Shown one piece after another: positions 10,779-19,906 of a stretch of DNA of 42,019 bases (positions are counted from its first letter, which is position 1; each line of letters opens with the position of its first letter). Below the pieces are notes generated by a model. That model was not told the DNA's origin. It was given only the letters and a program-made list of their open reading frames with translations, and did not search any database. This DNA comes from Priapulus caudatus (Eukaryota; Priapulida; Priapulimorpha; Priapulimorphida; Priapulidae): NCBI RefSeq assembly GCF_000485595.1, contig NW_014578052.1, forward strand, positions 55,859-97,877. Direction: 5' to 3'. The position numbers were made by a program, and so were the translations under genes.

Positions 10779-10997
10779 ACGAGCAGGCGGTACTCGTGAA
10801 CGTACTGAGTGACATCTTGGATACTAACGCCAGCGATGATAATTTGGCTGTCGAAATTGCGAGCGAGGACAAGAAACTATTAGGCACGTCTCACGCGGTG
10901 TTGGACGACGTCGTTGCCTACCTGTCGTGTGTGCTCGTACGATGCGTGAAAATCGCCAATGTGGCACAAAGGGAAATCTTACCATATTGTACTTGTG
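10779..10997 (+). CDS. unrecognised exon
   Basis: Bounded by a strong acceptor (CTCTTTTCCCACTTGCAG ending 10778) and a donor (TTGTG|GTATGAG at 10998). It encodes about 73 residues of ordinary composition (AVLVNVLSDILDTNASDDNL, EIASEDKKLLGTSHAVLDD, VAYLSCVLVRCVKIANVAQ). It would join in phase to the exon at 11262. It looks like a helical, acidic segment. The family is not recognised and the upstream exons are unknown. Confidence 0.5.
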
Positions 10998-11261
10998 GTA
11001 TGAGCTGGATTACTTTATACCTATTTAACAGATTAACTCTGAGGGTTTGTTACTTGCTAGTATTGAGGTGTAAGCATGGGTGATCGTAACATGGCTTTGT
11101 GGCAGCACTTCAAAATTTATCAACGGTTAATCGTAATTATATATAAATGTACCCCACTAATAAGCAACTGGCTGAGGTGAGTAATTATAATAACGTTTAC
11201 GAATGTTTAATTTGCGACATGGCTAGCATATGTGATCCGGTCGTGTTTTATTTTTATTCAG

Positions 11262-11540
11262 CGAAGAGCACTACCTCGCACAGTTCTGCCACGAAAACGG
11301 GGACGACACAGACTGTGAAGAAATCGAGCAGTAAGTCTGCGACAAAACCCACGACTGCCAAGACAAAAACTGCAAATGTGGCACCTTTGGGCCAGAAAGC
11401 CCTATGCACACAAGGCCGCGAGTGCTGAGACTTCAGCAAGTAATAGCAAGAAAAAAGCTTGCACGTCTTGACGTATGTAAAAAGCAAGTGTCATCGTCTG
11501 CTAAAGCGAAGGAGAAAACCAAGTCAGCACGGCTAAAGAT
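11262..11540 (+). CDS. exon-like stretch, Lys/Ser/Thr-rich in the joined frame
   Basis: Follows an acceptor (TTTTTATTCAG ending 11261). In the frame that continues the 10779 exon it reads as a Ser/Thr/Lys-rich tail (TKTGTTQTVKKSSSKSATKP) and stops at about 11428. A one-base shift near 11400 would extend it (KAASAETSASNSKKKACTS). A second frame of the same DNA also looks coding (HYLAQFCHENGDDTDCEEIE, then THDCQDKNCKCGTFGPESP), interrupted by one TAA at about 11330. That TAA lies in GCAGTAAGT, which would also make a good donor. I cannot decide which frame is real. Confidence 0.35.
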
Positions 11541-11609
11541 TGTGGTATGTAACACGAATGAGTAACTCGATCAAACATAACTGTGTGGATGTGTGTGCAG
11601 GAATAGATA

Positions 11610-11880
11610 TTAACTTTTGAGCAAGGGAATGGACTCCCTACCATCAAAAAGAGGGAGTCCGCAGCAAAATGAGGGAGTCCGCAGTCTGAATTTCAAAACC
11701 AAAGATATTCATGCGGTTACTGAAAAAATACGGCAATTCGATCCGCGAGGCCGTGCTCTGGAACGAACTAGTTAGTTAGTAATAGTATAGCAAAATTTTC
11801 AGGGAGTCACACGGTCTCCTGCATATGTTAAATCAGGGAGTCCGACAGAAAATCAGGGAGTATTTGACTCCGGACTCGCG
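11610..11880. repeat. GGGAGTCC-rich degenerate repeat
   Basis: Contains GAGGGAGTCCGCAG twice about 21 bases apart, CAGGGAGTCACACGG, CAGGGAGTCCGACAG and CAGGGAGTATTTGACTC, plus an inverted GACTCCCTACC. It is related to 9505-9680 through the CTGCATATGTTAAA end. A GT/G simple run follows at 11900-11930. Confidence 0.55.
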
Positions 11881-12096
11881 TTAATTTTGCACCCTGGTGT
11901 GTATACGTGTGTGTGTGTGGGGGGGGGGATGATGTGTTTTGATTTTTAAGTTGTACATGAAAATTACAGCAATGCAATTTTGTCTTACAATTTTGCAATG
12001 TAATATAGACAATATAGGGATCTTTGTTATACCCGATACTATTATAAGAGATTAAGTAGAGATATCATGAGTTTAAGGCATGTGCATTAGCCAGGG

Positions 12097-12225
12097 GTCG
12101 AAATTAGCGGTATCCCAATGTCCGCGGGATAGTAGATTCTTGTGTTGGATACCAGATTTCAATGCTTGGTATCCCGCCGGGATAGTAAAAAAAAAATCGC
12201 CAAAATCGGGATAGTGGTTGTTGAG
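12097..12225. repeat. two-unit repeat, GGTATCCC...GGGATAGTA
   Basis: Two units of about 58 bp beginning GGTATCCC and carrying CGGGATAGTA, preceded by CAGGGGTCGAAATTAGC. Within each unit the two motifs are partly complementary. No coding frame is supported. Confidence 0.5.
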
Positions 12226-12419
12226 TTATCCTTACTATGCCACACTAGCGTTATACAGCAGGCCTAGCATGTAACATGTAATCATTTATTGATTATACTA
12301 CATCATACATATTCAGATATATATTATACATTATATTATTATCAATACTACGTCTGATCTTGTAAGTAACATTGACTGTTTGTACTATCGATAAGCCATT
12401 AATGACGTCATTGTCCTCT

Positions 12420-13740
12420 TTACCTTTCTCGCTCTGCCTGGAGAGAGGGGGCGCGCGGAGGAGGAGGAGAGGGAGGACCCCCCCTTCTCTCCTCCTCACT
12501 CCCGGCAGAGAAAGAGAGAGAGAAGAGAGGAGAGAGCGCGAGGAAAGAGAGGGATGAGAGCACAAAGAGAGAGCGAGAGGAGAGAGATGAGAGGAAGAGA
12601 GAGGGACGAGGGGAGAGAGGGAGAAGGCAAAGAAGAGGGAGACGAGAGGGGCGAGAGAGAGAAGGCGAAGAAGAGAGGTGAGAGAGAGAGAGAGAGAGAC
12701 GAGAGGGGAGAGAGAGAGAAGGCGAAGAAGCGCGGTGAGAGAGAGAGAGGGAGAAGGCAAAGAAGCGCGGTGAGCGAGAGAGCGGGAGAAGGCAAAGAAG
12801 AGAGGTGAGAGAGAGAGACGAGAGGGGACAGAGAGAGAAGGCGAAGAAGAGCGGTGAGAGAGAGAGAGGGAGAAGGCGAAGAAGAGAGGTGAGAGAGACG
12901 AGAGGGGAGAGAGAGAGAAGGCGAAGAAGCGCAGTGAGAGAGAGAGGGAGAAGGCAAAGAAGATAGAGGAGAGAGAGGGAGAAGGCGGAGAAGAGGGAGA
13001 CGAGAGGGGCGAGAGAGAGAAGGCGAAGAAGAGAGGTGAGAGAGAGAGAGAGAGGGAGAAGAAGAGAGGTGAGAGAGAGAGACGAGAGGTGAGAGAGAGA
13101 GATGGCGAAGAAGCGCGGTGAGAGAGAGAGACGAGAGGGGAGAGAGAGAGAAGGCGAAGAAGAGCGGTAAGAGAGAGAGCGGGAGAAGGCCAAGAAGATA
13201 GAGGAGAGAGAGGGATCAGAGGGGAGCGAGGGAGAAGGCAGAGAAGAGGGAGACGAGAGGGGCGAGAGAGAGAAGGCAAAGAAGAGAGGTGAGAGAGAGA
13301 GAGGGAGAAGGCGAAGAAGAGAGGTGAGAGAGAGAGACGAGAGGGGAGAGAGAGAGAGAGAGAGACGAGAGGGGGGAGAGAGAGAAGGCGAAGAAGAGAG
13401 GTGAGAGAGAGAGAGGGAGAAGGCGAAGAAGAGAGGTGAGAGAGAGAGCGGGAGAAGGCGAAGAGGAGAGAGGAGAGAGGAGAGAGAGGGAGAAGGCGAG
13501 ACAGAAGAGAGATGAGAGGAGAGAGAGAAGGCGAGACAGAAGAGAGATGAGGAGAGAGAGATGGCGAAGAGGGACGAGGGGAGAGAGGGAGAAGGCCAAG
13601 AAGATAGAGGAGGACCAGGGGGAGGGGAGGGGCAAAGGAGAGAGAGGGAGAAGGCGAAGAAGAGAGAGGGAGAAGGCGAGACAGAAGAGAGATGAGAGGA
13701 GAGAAAGGGAGAAGGCGAAGGAGAGAGAGGGCCACACAGG
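12420..13740. repeat. 1.3-kb polypurine (GA-rich) tandem repeat
   Basis: Almost unbroken purines on the plus strand, built from GAGAGA runs and recurring AGAAGGCGAAGAAG and AGGTGAGAGAGAG blocks at irregular 40-60 base spacing. The minus strand is Ser/Pro/Leu/Phe-rich in all frames, giving long (up to 494-codon) but meaningless ORFs. The left edge (12437-12505) also forms a purine/pyrimidine inverted repeat (GGAGGAGGAGAGGGAGG against CTCTCCTCCTCACTCCC). A 46-base piece of the same repeat recurs at 15113-15158. Confidence 0.95.
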
Positions 13741-13759
13741 TACATACAGGTACATTGCT

Positions 13760-14470
13760 GTACATACACACAGACAACTAGTCTATTGACCCATTAATGT
13801 GCAACCGAGTAGTAAGTAATCGAGCAGGTGCAATAAACTGAAGATTCGAAAATTGTGCAGGCTTCAAAATGGATACCTTAAAAATAACATTAGACGTTAC
13901 AATATTAAACAATATTAACAACATCAAATGACATTAGACAGTACTATGCTTTCCAGGGTCGCCAACCATTCTTCATTCTGCGGAATCATTACGATTTCTA
14001 GGCTTAATTTCCGCATTCTGCAGCGGGAAGGTTATATTCCTCATTTCAGTTGCACTTGTACAAAATTTGCACTGATTGTTTGCTTGGACACATTGTTTTT
14101 TTTTCAGGCATTTTTGTATCTGGCATGTCTACGGTAAATGGAACAGCGTCCATGCTAAATGCAGGCGCTGTCTGCAAGGTGTCGCGTAGTTTGTCTGCTA
14201 ATCAGACAAGGGTTGTAGGGTTGAGTTCCGCATTTGGAGTTCACAGGGTTGGAGACCCTGGCTTTCATTATCACGTCGCTGTTATTGCGTGTGTCACAGT
14301 TGGTGGAATCACAAGGCACGCATATATATATTACGCATGTGTATACACATCGTGTAGTAGCAATAAGTCCGCGTCCGTGGCACCCGACGTATCACAAGTA
14401 TGCGTGTTGTTAGAGGCAGTGGCGCGTTCGAATTTCCCACCAACTTTCCACCGAGTTTTAAATTGCTATC
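13760..14470. other. no gene supported
   Basis: A 164-codon plus-strand frame (14050-14544) crosses an acceptor-like TTTTTTTTCAG at 14109, but its composition gives no family and it runs into the SINE-like unit. It is left uncalled. Confidence 0.35.
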
Positions 14471-14479
14471 ACAATAATA

Positions 14480-14635
14480 TTTATAAGCTGATAAAAAACG
14501 CAACAAAAATTTCCGGGAAACCACACCGAGACACGATCCCCTGATCTGCGTCTCGGGGGTTAAAAAGCCCGTGGAAGCAGCCCGCGGTTCCGCACGCGGA
14601 CGCTACCAACCACGCCAGCTAGGCAAGCGGCAAGA
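14480..14635 (-). mobile_element. possible tRNA-derived SINE
   Basis: On the minus strand the segment begins with a box-A-like TGGCGTGGTTGGTAGCG, followed about 60 bases later by a box-B-like GGGATCGTGTCTC and then GGTTTCCCGGAAATTTTT. This order resembles a SINE whose head derives from a tRNA gene transcribed by RNA polymerase III. It does not fold as a proper tRNA because the spacing is too long and there is no clear anticodon arm. It is therefore not called a tRNA gene. Confidence 0.4.
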
Positions 14636-14639
14636 TTCT

Positions 14640-15110
14640 AAGATACGATGCACCCGACCTAGCCTAGGCACCCGACTGGTGACGGGAACGAAGCCACAGT
14701 GCCCATAAATAGACTGGAACGACGTTCACGAATCAGACAAGCATTACAGCTCGTACAGCATCCTACGGCAGTGAGTCCTACAGCTCGTACAGCATCCTAC
14801 GGCAGTGAGTCCTACAGCGCGTACTACATCACATCACCGTACATATAACGATTTGGCTACACAAACGCGGCAGTCCCTAGCTCTGATTAGACTGTATCTT
14901 CGTGGATTGTTTGTAAATACTATTGGAATTGCTGGTGTTAAAAAGCATTATTGCTGTTTCTGTCACCGTCATAGTTGGTCATAACGGAACGTGCCTGACG
15001 GTAAAGGTACAAGACCCCCGGAGTGTCTCATCCCACAGGGATGATCACAGACTGATCAACCACCCACCCACTGTATAGAGTGGTAGCTGCCTATACCACA
15101 AAACTAACAA
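14640..15110. other. possible solo-LTR-like or promoter-like segment
   Basis: A TATA-like CCCATAAATAGACTGG is followed by a 34-bp direct repeat (TACAGCTCGTACAGCATCC..., at about 14746 and 14780) and then GTTAAAAAGCATTATTGCTG. This is the general layout of a Gypsy-type LTR, but no second LTR, primer site or terminal TG...CA pair was found. Confidence 0.25.
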
Positions 15111-15112
15111 GA

Positions 15113-15330
15113 GAGATGAGAGGAGAGGGAGAAGGCGAAGAAGAGGGACGAGGGGAGGGTGACTGCTCGCTAGTCCGAAGGTTCACTAGTCCGAAGACCA
15201 AGGGGGTGACTGCTCGCTAGTCCGAAGGTTCACTAGTCCGAAGACCAAGGGGGTGACTGCTCGCTAGTCCGAAGGTTCACTAGTCCGAAAACCAAGGGGG
15301 TGACTGACGGCTAGTCCGAAGGCCCACTAC
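15113..15330. repeat. 47-bp tandem repeat (3.5 units) next to a GA-repeat piece
   Basis: Units start GTGACTGCTCGCTAGTCCG at 15159, 15206 and 15253, with a partial unit at 15300. Each contains two copies of CTAGTCCGAAG. The 46 bases before them are a fragment of the polypurine repeat at 12.4-13.7 kb. Confidence 0.9.
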
Positions 15331-15359
15331 GTAGGTAGAGATAGCATCTGCTCATAAAT

Positions 15360-15990
15360 TATTAGCGAGAGCCAAACAAGAGCGTCGCACGCGCACGCAC
15401 ACCACGTGCACATATAGACGCGCACGCACGCGCATATAAACGTGCACCCACGCGTATATAGACGCGCGCACACACGTGCACATAGACGCGCACGCACGCG
15501 CACATAGACGCGCACGCACGCGTATATAGACGCGCGCACACACGTGCATATAGACGCGCGCGCACACGTGCAACGCGCACACACGCGTATATAGACGCGC
15601 GCACACGTGCATATAGACGCGCGCGCACACGTGCAACGCGCACACACGCGTATATAGACGCGCGCACACACGTGCACGCACACGTATATATAACGCACGC
15701 GCATATAGACGCGCGCACACGTGCATATAAACGCGCGTGCACGCGTACACGTGCATATAAACGCGCACGCACACGTATATATAACGCACGCGCATATAGA
15801 CGCGCGCACACGTGCATATAAACGCGCACGCACGCGTACACGTGCATATAGACGCGCACGCACACATATATAGACGCGCACGCACGCGCATATAGACGCA
15901 CGCGTATATAAACGCGCGCACACGCGCATATAAACGCGCACGCACGCGCATATAGACGCACACGCACGCGCATATAGACGCACACGCATA
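15360..15990. repeat. alternating purine-pyrimidine CG/CA tract
   Basis: About 630 bases of ACGCGCACGCAC-type sequence interrupted at regular intervals by CATATAGACGCGC or GTATATAGACGCG. Long stretches alternate purine and pyrimidine strictly, the pattern favourable to left-handed Z-DNA. Minus-strand ORFs of up to 242 codons made of Arg/Val/Cys/Ala/Tyr repeats are artefacts of this sequence. The last 250 bases recur at 28757-28995, and a short piece recurs at 34451-34488. Confidence 0.95.
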
Positions 15991-16580
15991 TGGCAAGCCA
16001 TTTGTATCATAATCGAGAAAACCACGGGTTCCTGCACGAAACACTTCGCTCTCACAAACCTAGTTCATTGCCTCGAGGAACCAGGTTCCTTGCCCCAAGA
16101 AACTAGTTTCGTGCGCACGAAACCTGGTTATTCTAGCTATACGCCAGTTATAGCTGGATCTTAGTTCCGTGAGCAATGAAACTAGGTTTTGCGAAGCAAG
16201 ATACCTAGGTTTCAGCAAGAAACACACTTTCAACCGCCGCATTTGTATCATAATTCGAGAAACCAGCGGTTCCTGTATGAATCTAGTTCTGCTATGAACC
16301 TATGTTTCTAGCCTTATAACATTCATAGCAGTAATCCGTTTTGCCGGAGCAAAACCCAGCTTCCAGCGCCATTGTTCACAATGAGAAGCCTACAAGACAG
16401 TTTCCTTATCAAAACCATAGTTCGAGCCCGACGAAACTGGTTTCGCAGTAGTTTTAAGGCCAGTAATCTGGCATTCTATTCCCGAGCGTGAGTCAGCGTA
16501 GAAAACTTCGCATCGGGGGCCATGCTCAGTAAATACTATAAAAATAATACTAGTTAGGCCCTAATTAATTAATAATTTTA
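15990..16580. repeat. tail module with degenerate subunits and hairpins
   Basis: Follows the CG/CA tract directly. The motif CATTTGTATCATAAT(T)CGAG occurs at about 15998 and 16240, with a weaker copy near 16370, marking degenerate subunits. Between them are short inverted motifs AAACTAGGTTT / AAACCTGGTT. The module ends CTCAGTAAATACTATAAAAA and TACTAGTTAGGC. The same module, with the same order of parts, lies at 28995-29535. Confidence 0.8.
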
Positions 16581-16719
16581 TAAATAAATAAATATGCTGT
16601 GCTATTAATGATGAGATTGATTTCAAATGGAAGATGTTTCGCCTGCTGCTTAGTCAATATAAGTAAAACAAAATTCCGCACTATTTTGCCATGACTTCGT
16701 AGAGGCGCTGTATCGCTTC

Positions 16720-16860
16720 ATCACACTGGCCCGTAGCTAAGGGGCCACAAGGGGGCCATGGCCCCCTCTTGAAGAAACCAAGAAAAATGGAAAAAAAAAA
16801 AAAGTGCGAAGCAAAAAAAAACTCTCACGCGTCTTCACGCGACTGCCACCCAGCCGCTTA
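16720..16860. repeat. GGCCCGTAGCTAAGGGGCC repeat fragment
   Basis: CACTGGCCCGTAGCTAAGG followed by GGGGGCCATGGCCCCC and an A-rich run. It matches the start of the element at 19146 (GGCGTCAGCTAAGGGGGG, GAGGCCATGACCCCC). Confidence 0.6.
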
Positions 16861-19140
16861 CTTCTGCATCTGCGCTGAACGAACATTCTACTAAATTAGC
16901 CATTGTCAAGATCAGGTTTCCTATGACTCTAGAAAAAGCTGTAGGCTTGCAGGGCTATAGCTTCTAATAAGCTGCGAGCGCCAACCAAAGCTGATGCGCC
17001 GACCAATTTTGGAGCAAATTTACAGTAATAAAACAGCATATCATGCTTCTTCCTTGTTTATTAGTCATTATCAATGTTATAATTCATAATGCCCTCTGTT
17101 TCCGCTTCTCTTCTTCGGAGACTGTTTAATGCTTCGCGGGGCTCAAATTAAGCGAACGCCACATACGTCGTTATATGTAGCGTCCTTGGTAACCTACGAC
17201 TTGTCACTTGACAGCAGAGAACAGACTGGTATTCTGTACACATTCAGCGACTTTATGGATGGGTCTGGGGGCAGAACATTTGAAAATTATAAACTCTGTG
17301 ATGAATCGGAGGCAGCCATTTCAGGGTACTCCAATAGCTACAACTAGCAACACTTTTGGTGGAAAAGAAAAAATTAGGAAAATTTACCTACTGTAAATTT
17401 TGATGGGCACTGGGCGAATTCCGTCTGTGTTGATGTGTGTCCAATGTAAATGTAGTTTTTAGACATAAAGCTCGTACCGATAGGACGAAGCTTTTATTTT
17501 AGCTCACTGTATAAATGTATATAGTATTTTCCAACGTTAAAACATTATGACAACGAGCTTAAACCTGAGTGCAGTGCGATCGCAGCTGCTACTGCTGTTT
17601 GATGACTAGTAGTAATACTGACGTGCTTTGCAGCCTACAGACTTAAATTATGACGTGTGGTTAAAACTTGATGACATTATTATTATTTACTTATAAATAA
17701 CATGATATATTTATCTAAGTCTTCTTTAATATATTTATAAACAGTTATACTGTAGTTTGCTAAATAACGAGCAATGATACTATATTGATTGTTTAGTCCA
17801 AACGTGAAATGCTGCGTGGATGCTGAGAAAATACTCACAACCTAGCGCAGATGAACAGTGAGCCGTGCTGCACGGACCGTGCACCGTAAATTATACCCTG
17901 GACCAACACAAGTAAGCGTGTCACTACCTGCGCCCAAAAGTAAGCCTCACCACTTATCGATTTTTGGTATGCCAACGCTGCTACTGCATGCAGGAACCTG
18001 TTCTAACCTGTGCGATCCGAACATCCAGGCACGTTTCTGAATTGACCACTAAATATCATCACAGTGGCGAAACGCATTGAATATACATGATAGTGTCACG
18101 GCCTTTTATCACGGAATTAGTATTTCAAATAAATACACTGGAAGTTAATAGTCATAACAGATTTCTACGAGCGTAACAGTTCTCAGTGTTCGATTTTCGG
18201 GACTCAAATAGCTGTAGATCACGGCACCTGTTGTATCAAGAAAAAAAAGCTGGTAGGCCCGCATCGAAACTGTCGCGAGGCGACGCGGCGAACGGAATTT
18301 CGAACACTGGTCAAGTCTAATTCGTCATCTACTAATGACCCAGCCACGATTCTATGCCTCTACATTCTCCTTTTCGTTGAACAAGGAGTGTAAGTGAATT
18401 GACATAAATGTCAACGAAATACTCAAATGTTCTGTGAAATCGACGAAGAAGCACTTGATTTGGACATGAGATTTCTGCAGCAGACAAAAACATGACTACA
18501 AGAAGCGAGATATTCTTCTTTGCTCAGTCTGTGCTGTTGCAATATGCTTGGATTGGAATTTTATTATTCGAGACTCTTATGACAGAAGAAAGGAAAATGG
18601 AAATGCCTTTGTTGAATAACTGATATATTCGGAACTTATAGACGGCCATTTTGGCACATCCACCTCGGTCTTTATTTACAAATCCATTTCAACAAATTTT
18701 AAGTAACTTTCATCTATCCAGAGCAGCAAAAACAACTTCCTTTTCATGGTAAACTTTCGTTTGTAGTTTTAATAGAGCGCGCCATATTTTGCAGCCACCT
18801 TCGTTTTATTTTAAATCAAATCTTACAATATGAGTTTTAGTTCTTCTCAGATCGGCTATAAGCAAAAACATTTTTTATATCGACAAAATGTTAAATGTGA
18901 TCTTTAACGCTATTGTATTCGTTAAGACGATGAAATCTTTTGTATGTAAATAAATCTGCATGTTTATCACTGCATTCGCAACACATCTACCTGTTTTCCG
19001 TAGATCTTTATTGCGCATTTCATTCAATATGTCCTCTACTTTTCAAAAATAATTTACCTTTTAACTTTTATATGAGGACTTGAAAACAGTTAGGACGGAT
19101 AAAATGCATCATTGCCTTGCGTACTTGCTAACAACACAAG
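16861..19140. other. long AT-rich stretch without a supported gene
   Basis: Small chance ORFs only (for example 17129-17347 and 17858-18040), none with splice sites, homology or codon bias that I can defend. No tandem repeats were seen. Confidence 0.45.
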
Positions 19141-19775
19141 CAGGACATGGCGTCAGCTAAGGGGGGGGGCACAAGGAGGCCATGACCCCCTCTTGATCGG
19201 AGAGTACAAAAATTAAGAGAGAAGGGCCCTGAATGGGATTGGTCTATACCACTATTACCTACACCTAATAATGAAAATGAAATGCGCAAAAATGCCATTT
19301 TGATGCACATATTTTCAAAAATTACCCTACTGTGGTTACTAAAATTACACCGTTGAGAAATAGCTTCATCACTGTCTTTGGTCGCTTAACTCTTTTCTTC
19401 CTTCCCTGAAAAACACTGGTTTCGTACACCATTTTCACTGGTCTAGCTTAGGGTCCACCAACTGGTCGTGTGTAATCTCAGAGCCCTCCGGCGCCACAGC
19501 CAGGGGCCATCGTCCCACGTTGATCGGATTGGAGTGGAAAAAATAAAAAGCGAGGGAGAGGGGGTTATAAGTGATTAGCATATGCCACTTCTCATATAAG
19601 TTACCCCTAATACTGAATGTTAGTGTGCAGAAAATGCCATTTTCATGCACGAATTTTCAAAAATCTCCCTACCGTGGGAGGGGGGATACCCCTCCCACAC
19701 CCTACCCCCCTCGGTCGCTTCGCCCTCTCACCTTGGCCCCCCCTGTTTCAAATTGCTGGCTACGCCACTGTTCAT
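19140..19775. mobile_element. non-autonomous element with GGCGTAGC-type ends
   Basis: The left end is ACATGGCGTCAGCTAAGGGG and the right end is GCTGGCTACGCCACTG, approximate inverted repeats of each other (form CAGTGGCGTAGC). Inside, two related halves share AATGCCATTTT, ATGCA and TTTTCAAAAAT followed by CCCTACYGTGG (about 19290-19330 and 19630-19675). This suggests either two nested copies or an internal duplication. C- and G-rich blocks lie just inside both ends. It ends 130 bases before the integrase coding start. Confidence 0.55.
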
Positions 19776-19906
19776 CAGCGTTCTAGTGTTTATATCTATT
19801 TCAAACAAACAATATACAACAACTATATTGTATACAAACAAACGTGAAGCGTTCTCCTTTTAGTTTTATACGGCTGTACAGCCTACAGGTACTGTTGCCC
19901 TTTATT

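Noticed and set aside
12293-13777. 494-, 449- and 179-codon minus-strand ORFs rich in Ser, Leu, Pro and Phe
   Set aside because: They are translations of the GA-rich tandem repeat; all frames are open and share the same composition.
14050-14544. 164-codon plus-strand ORF with an acceptor-like site at 14109
   Set aside because: No recognisable domain, low-information Ser/Val/Cys composition, and it runs into the SINE-like unit.
14530-14635. A functional tRNA gene on the minus strand
   Set aside because: Box-A-like and box-B-like motifs are present, but the spacing and stems do not make a cloverleaf. Called a possible SINE instead.
14640-15060. Intact LTR retrotransposon
   Set aside because: Only a promoter-like and poly(A)-like layout; no paired LTR, primer-binding site or pol sequence nearby.
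15327-16055. 242-, 230- and 207-codon minus-strand ORFs rich in Arg, Val, Cys, Ala and Tyr
   Set aside because: Translations of the alternating CG/CA tract, open in all three frames, with no protein-like composition.
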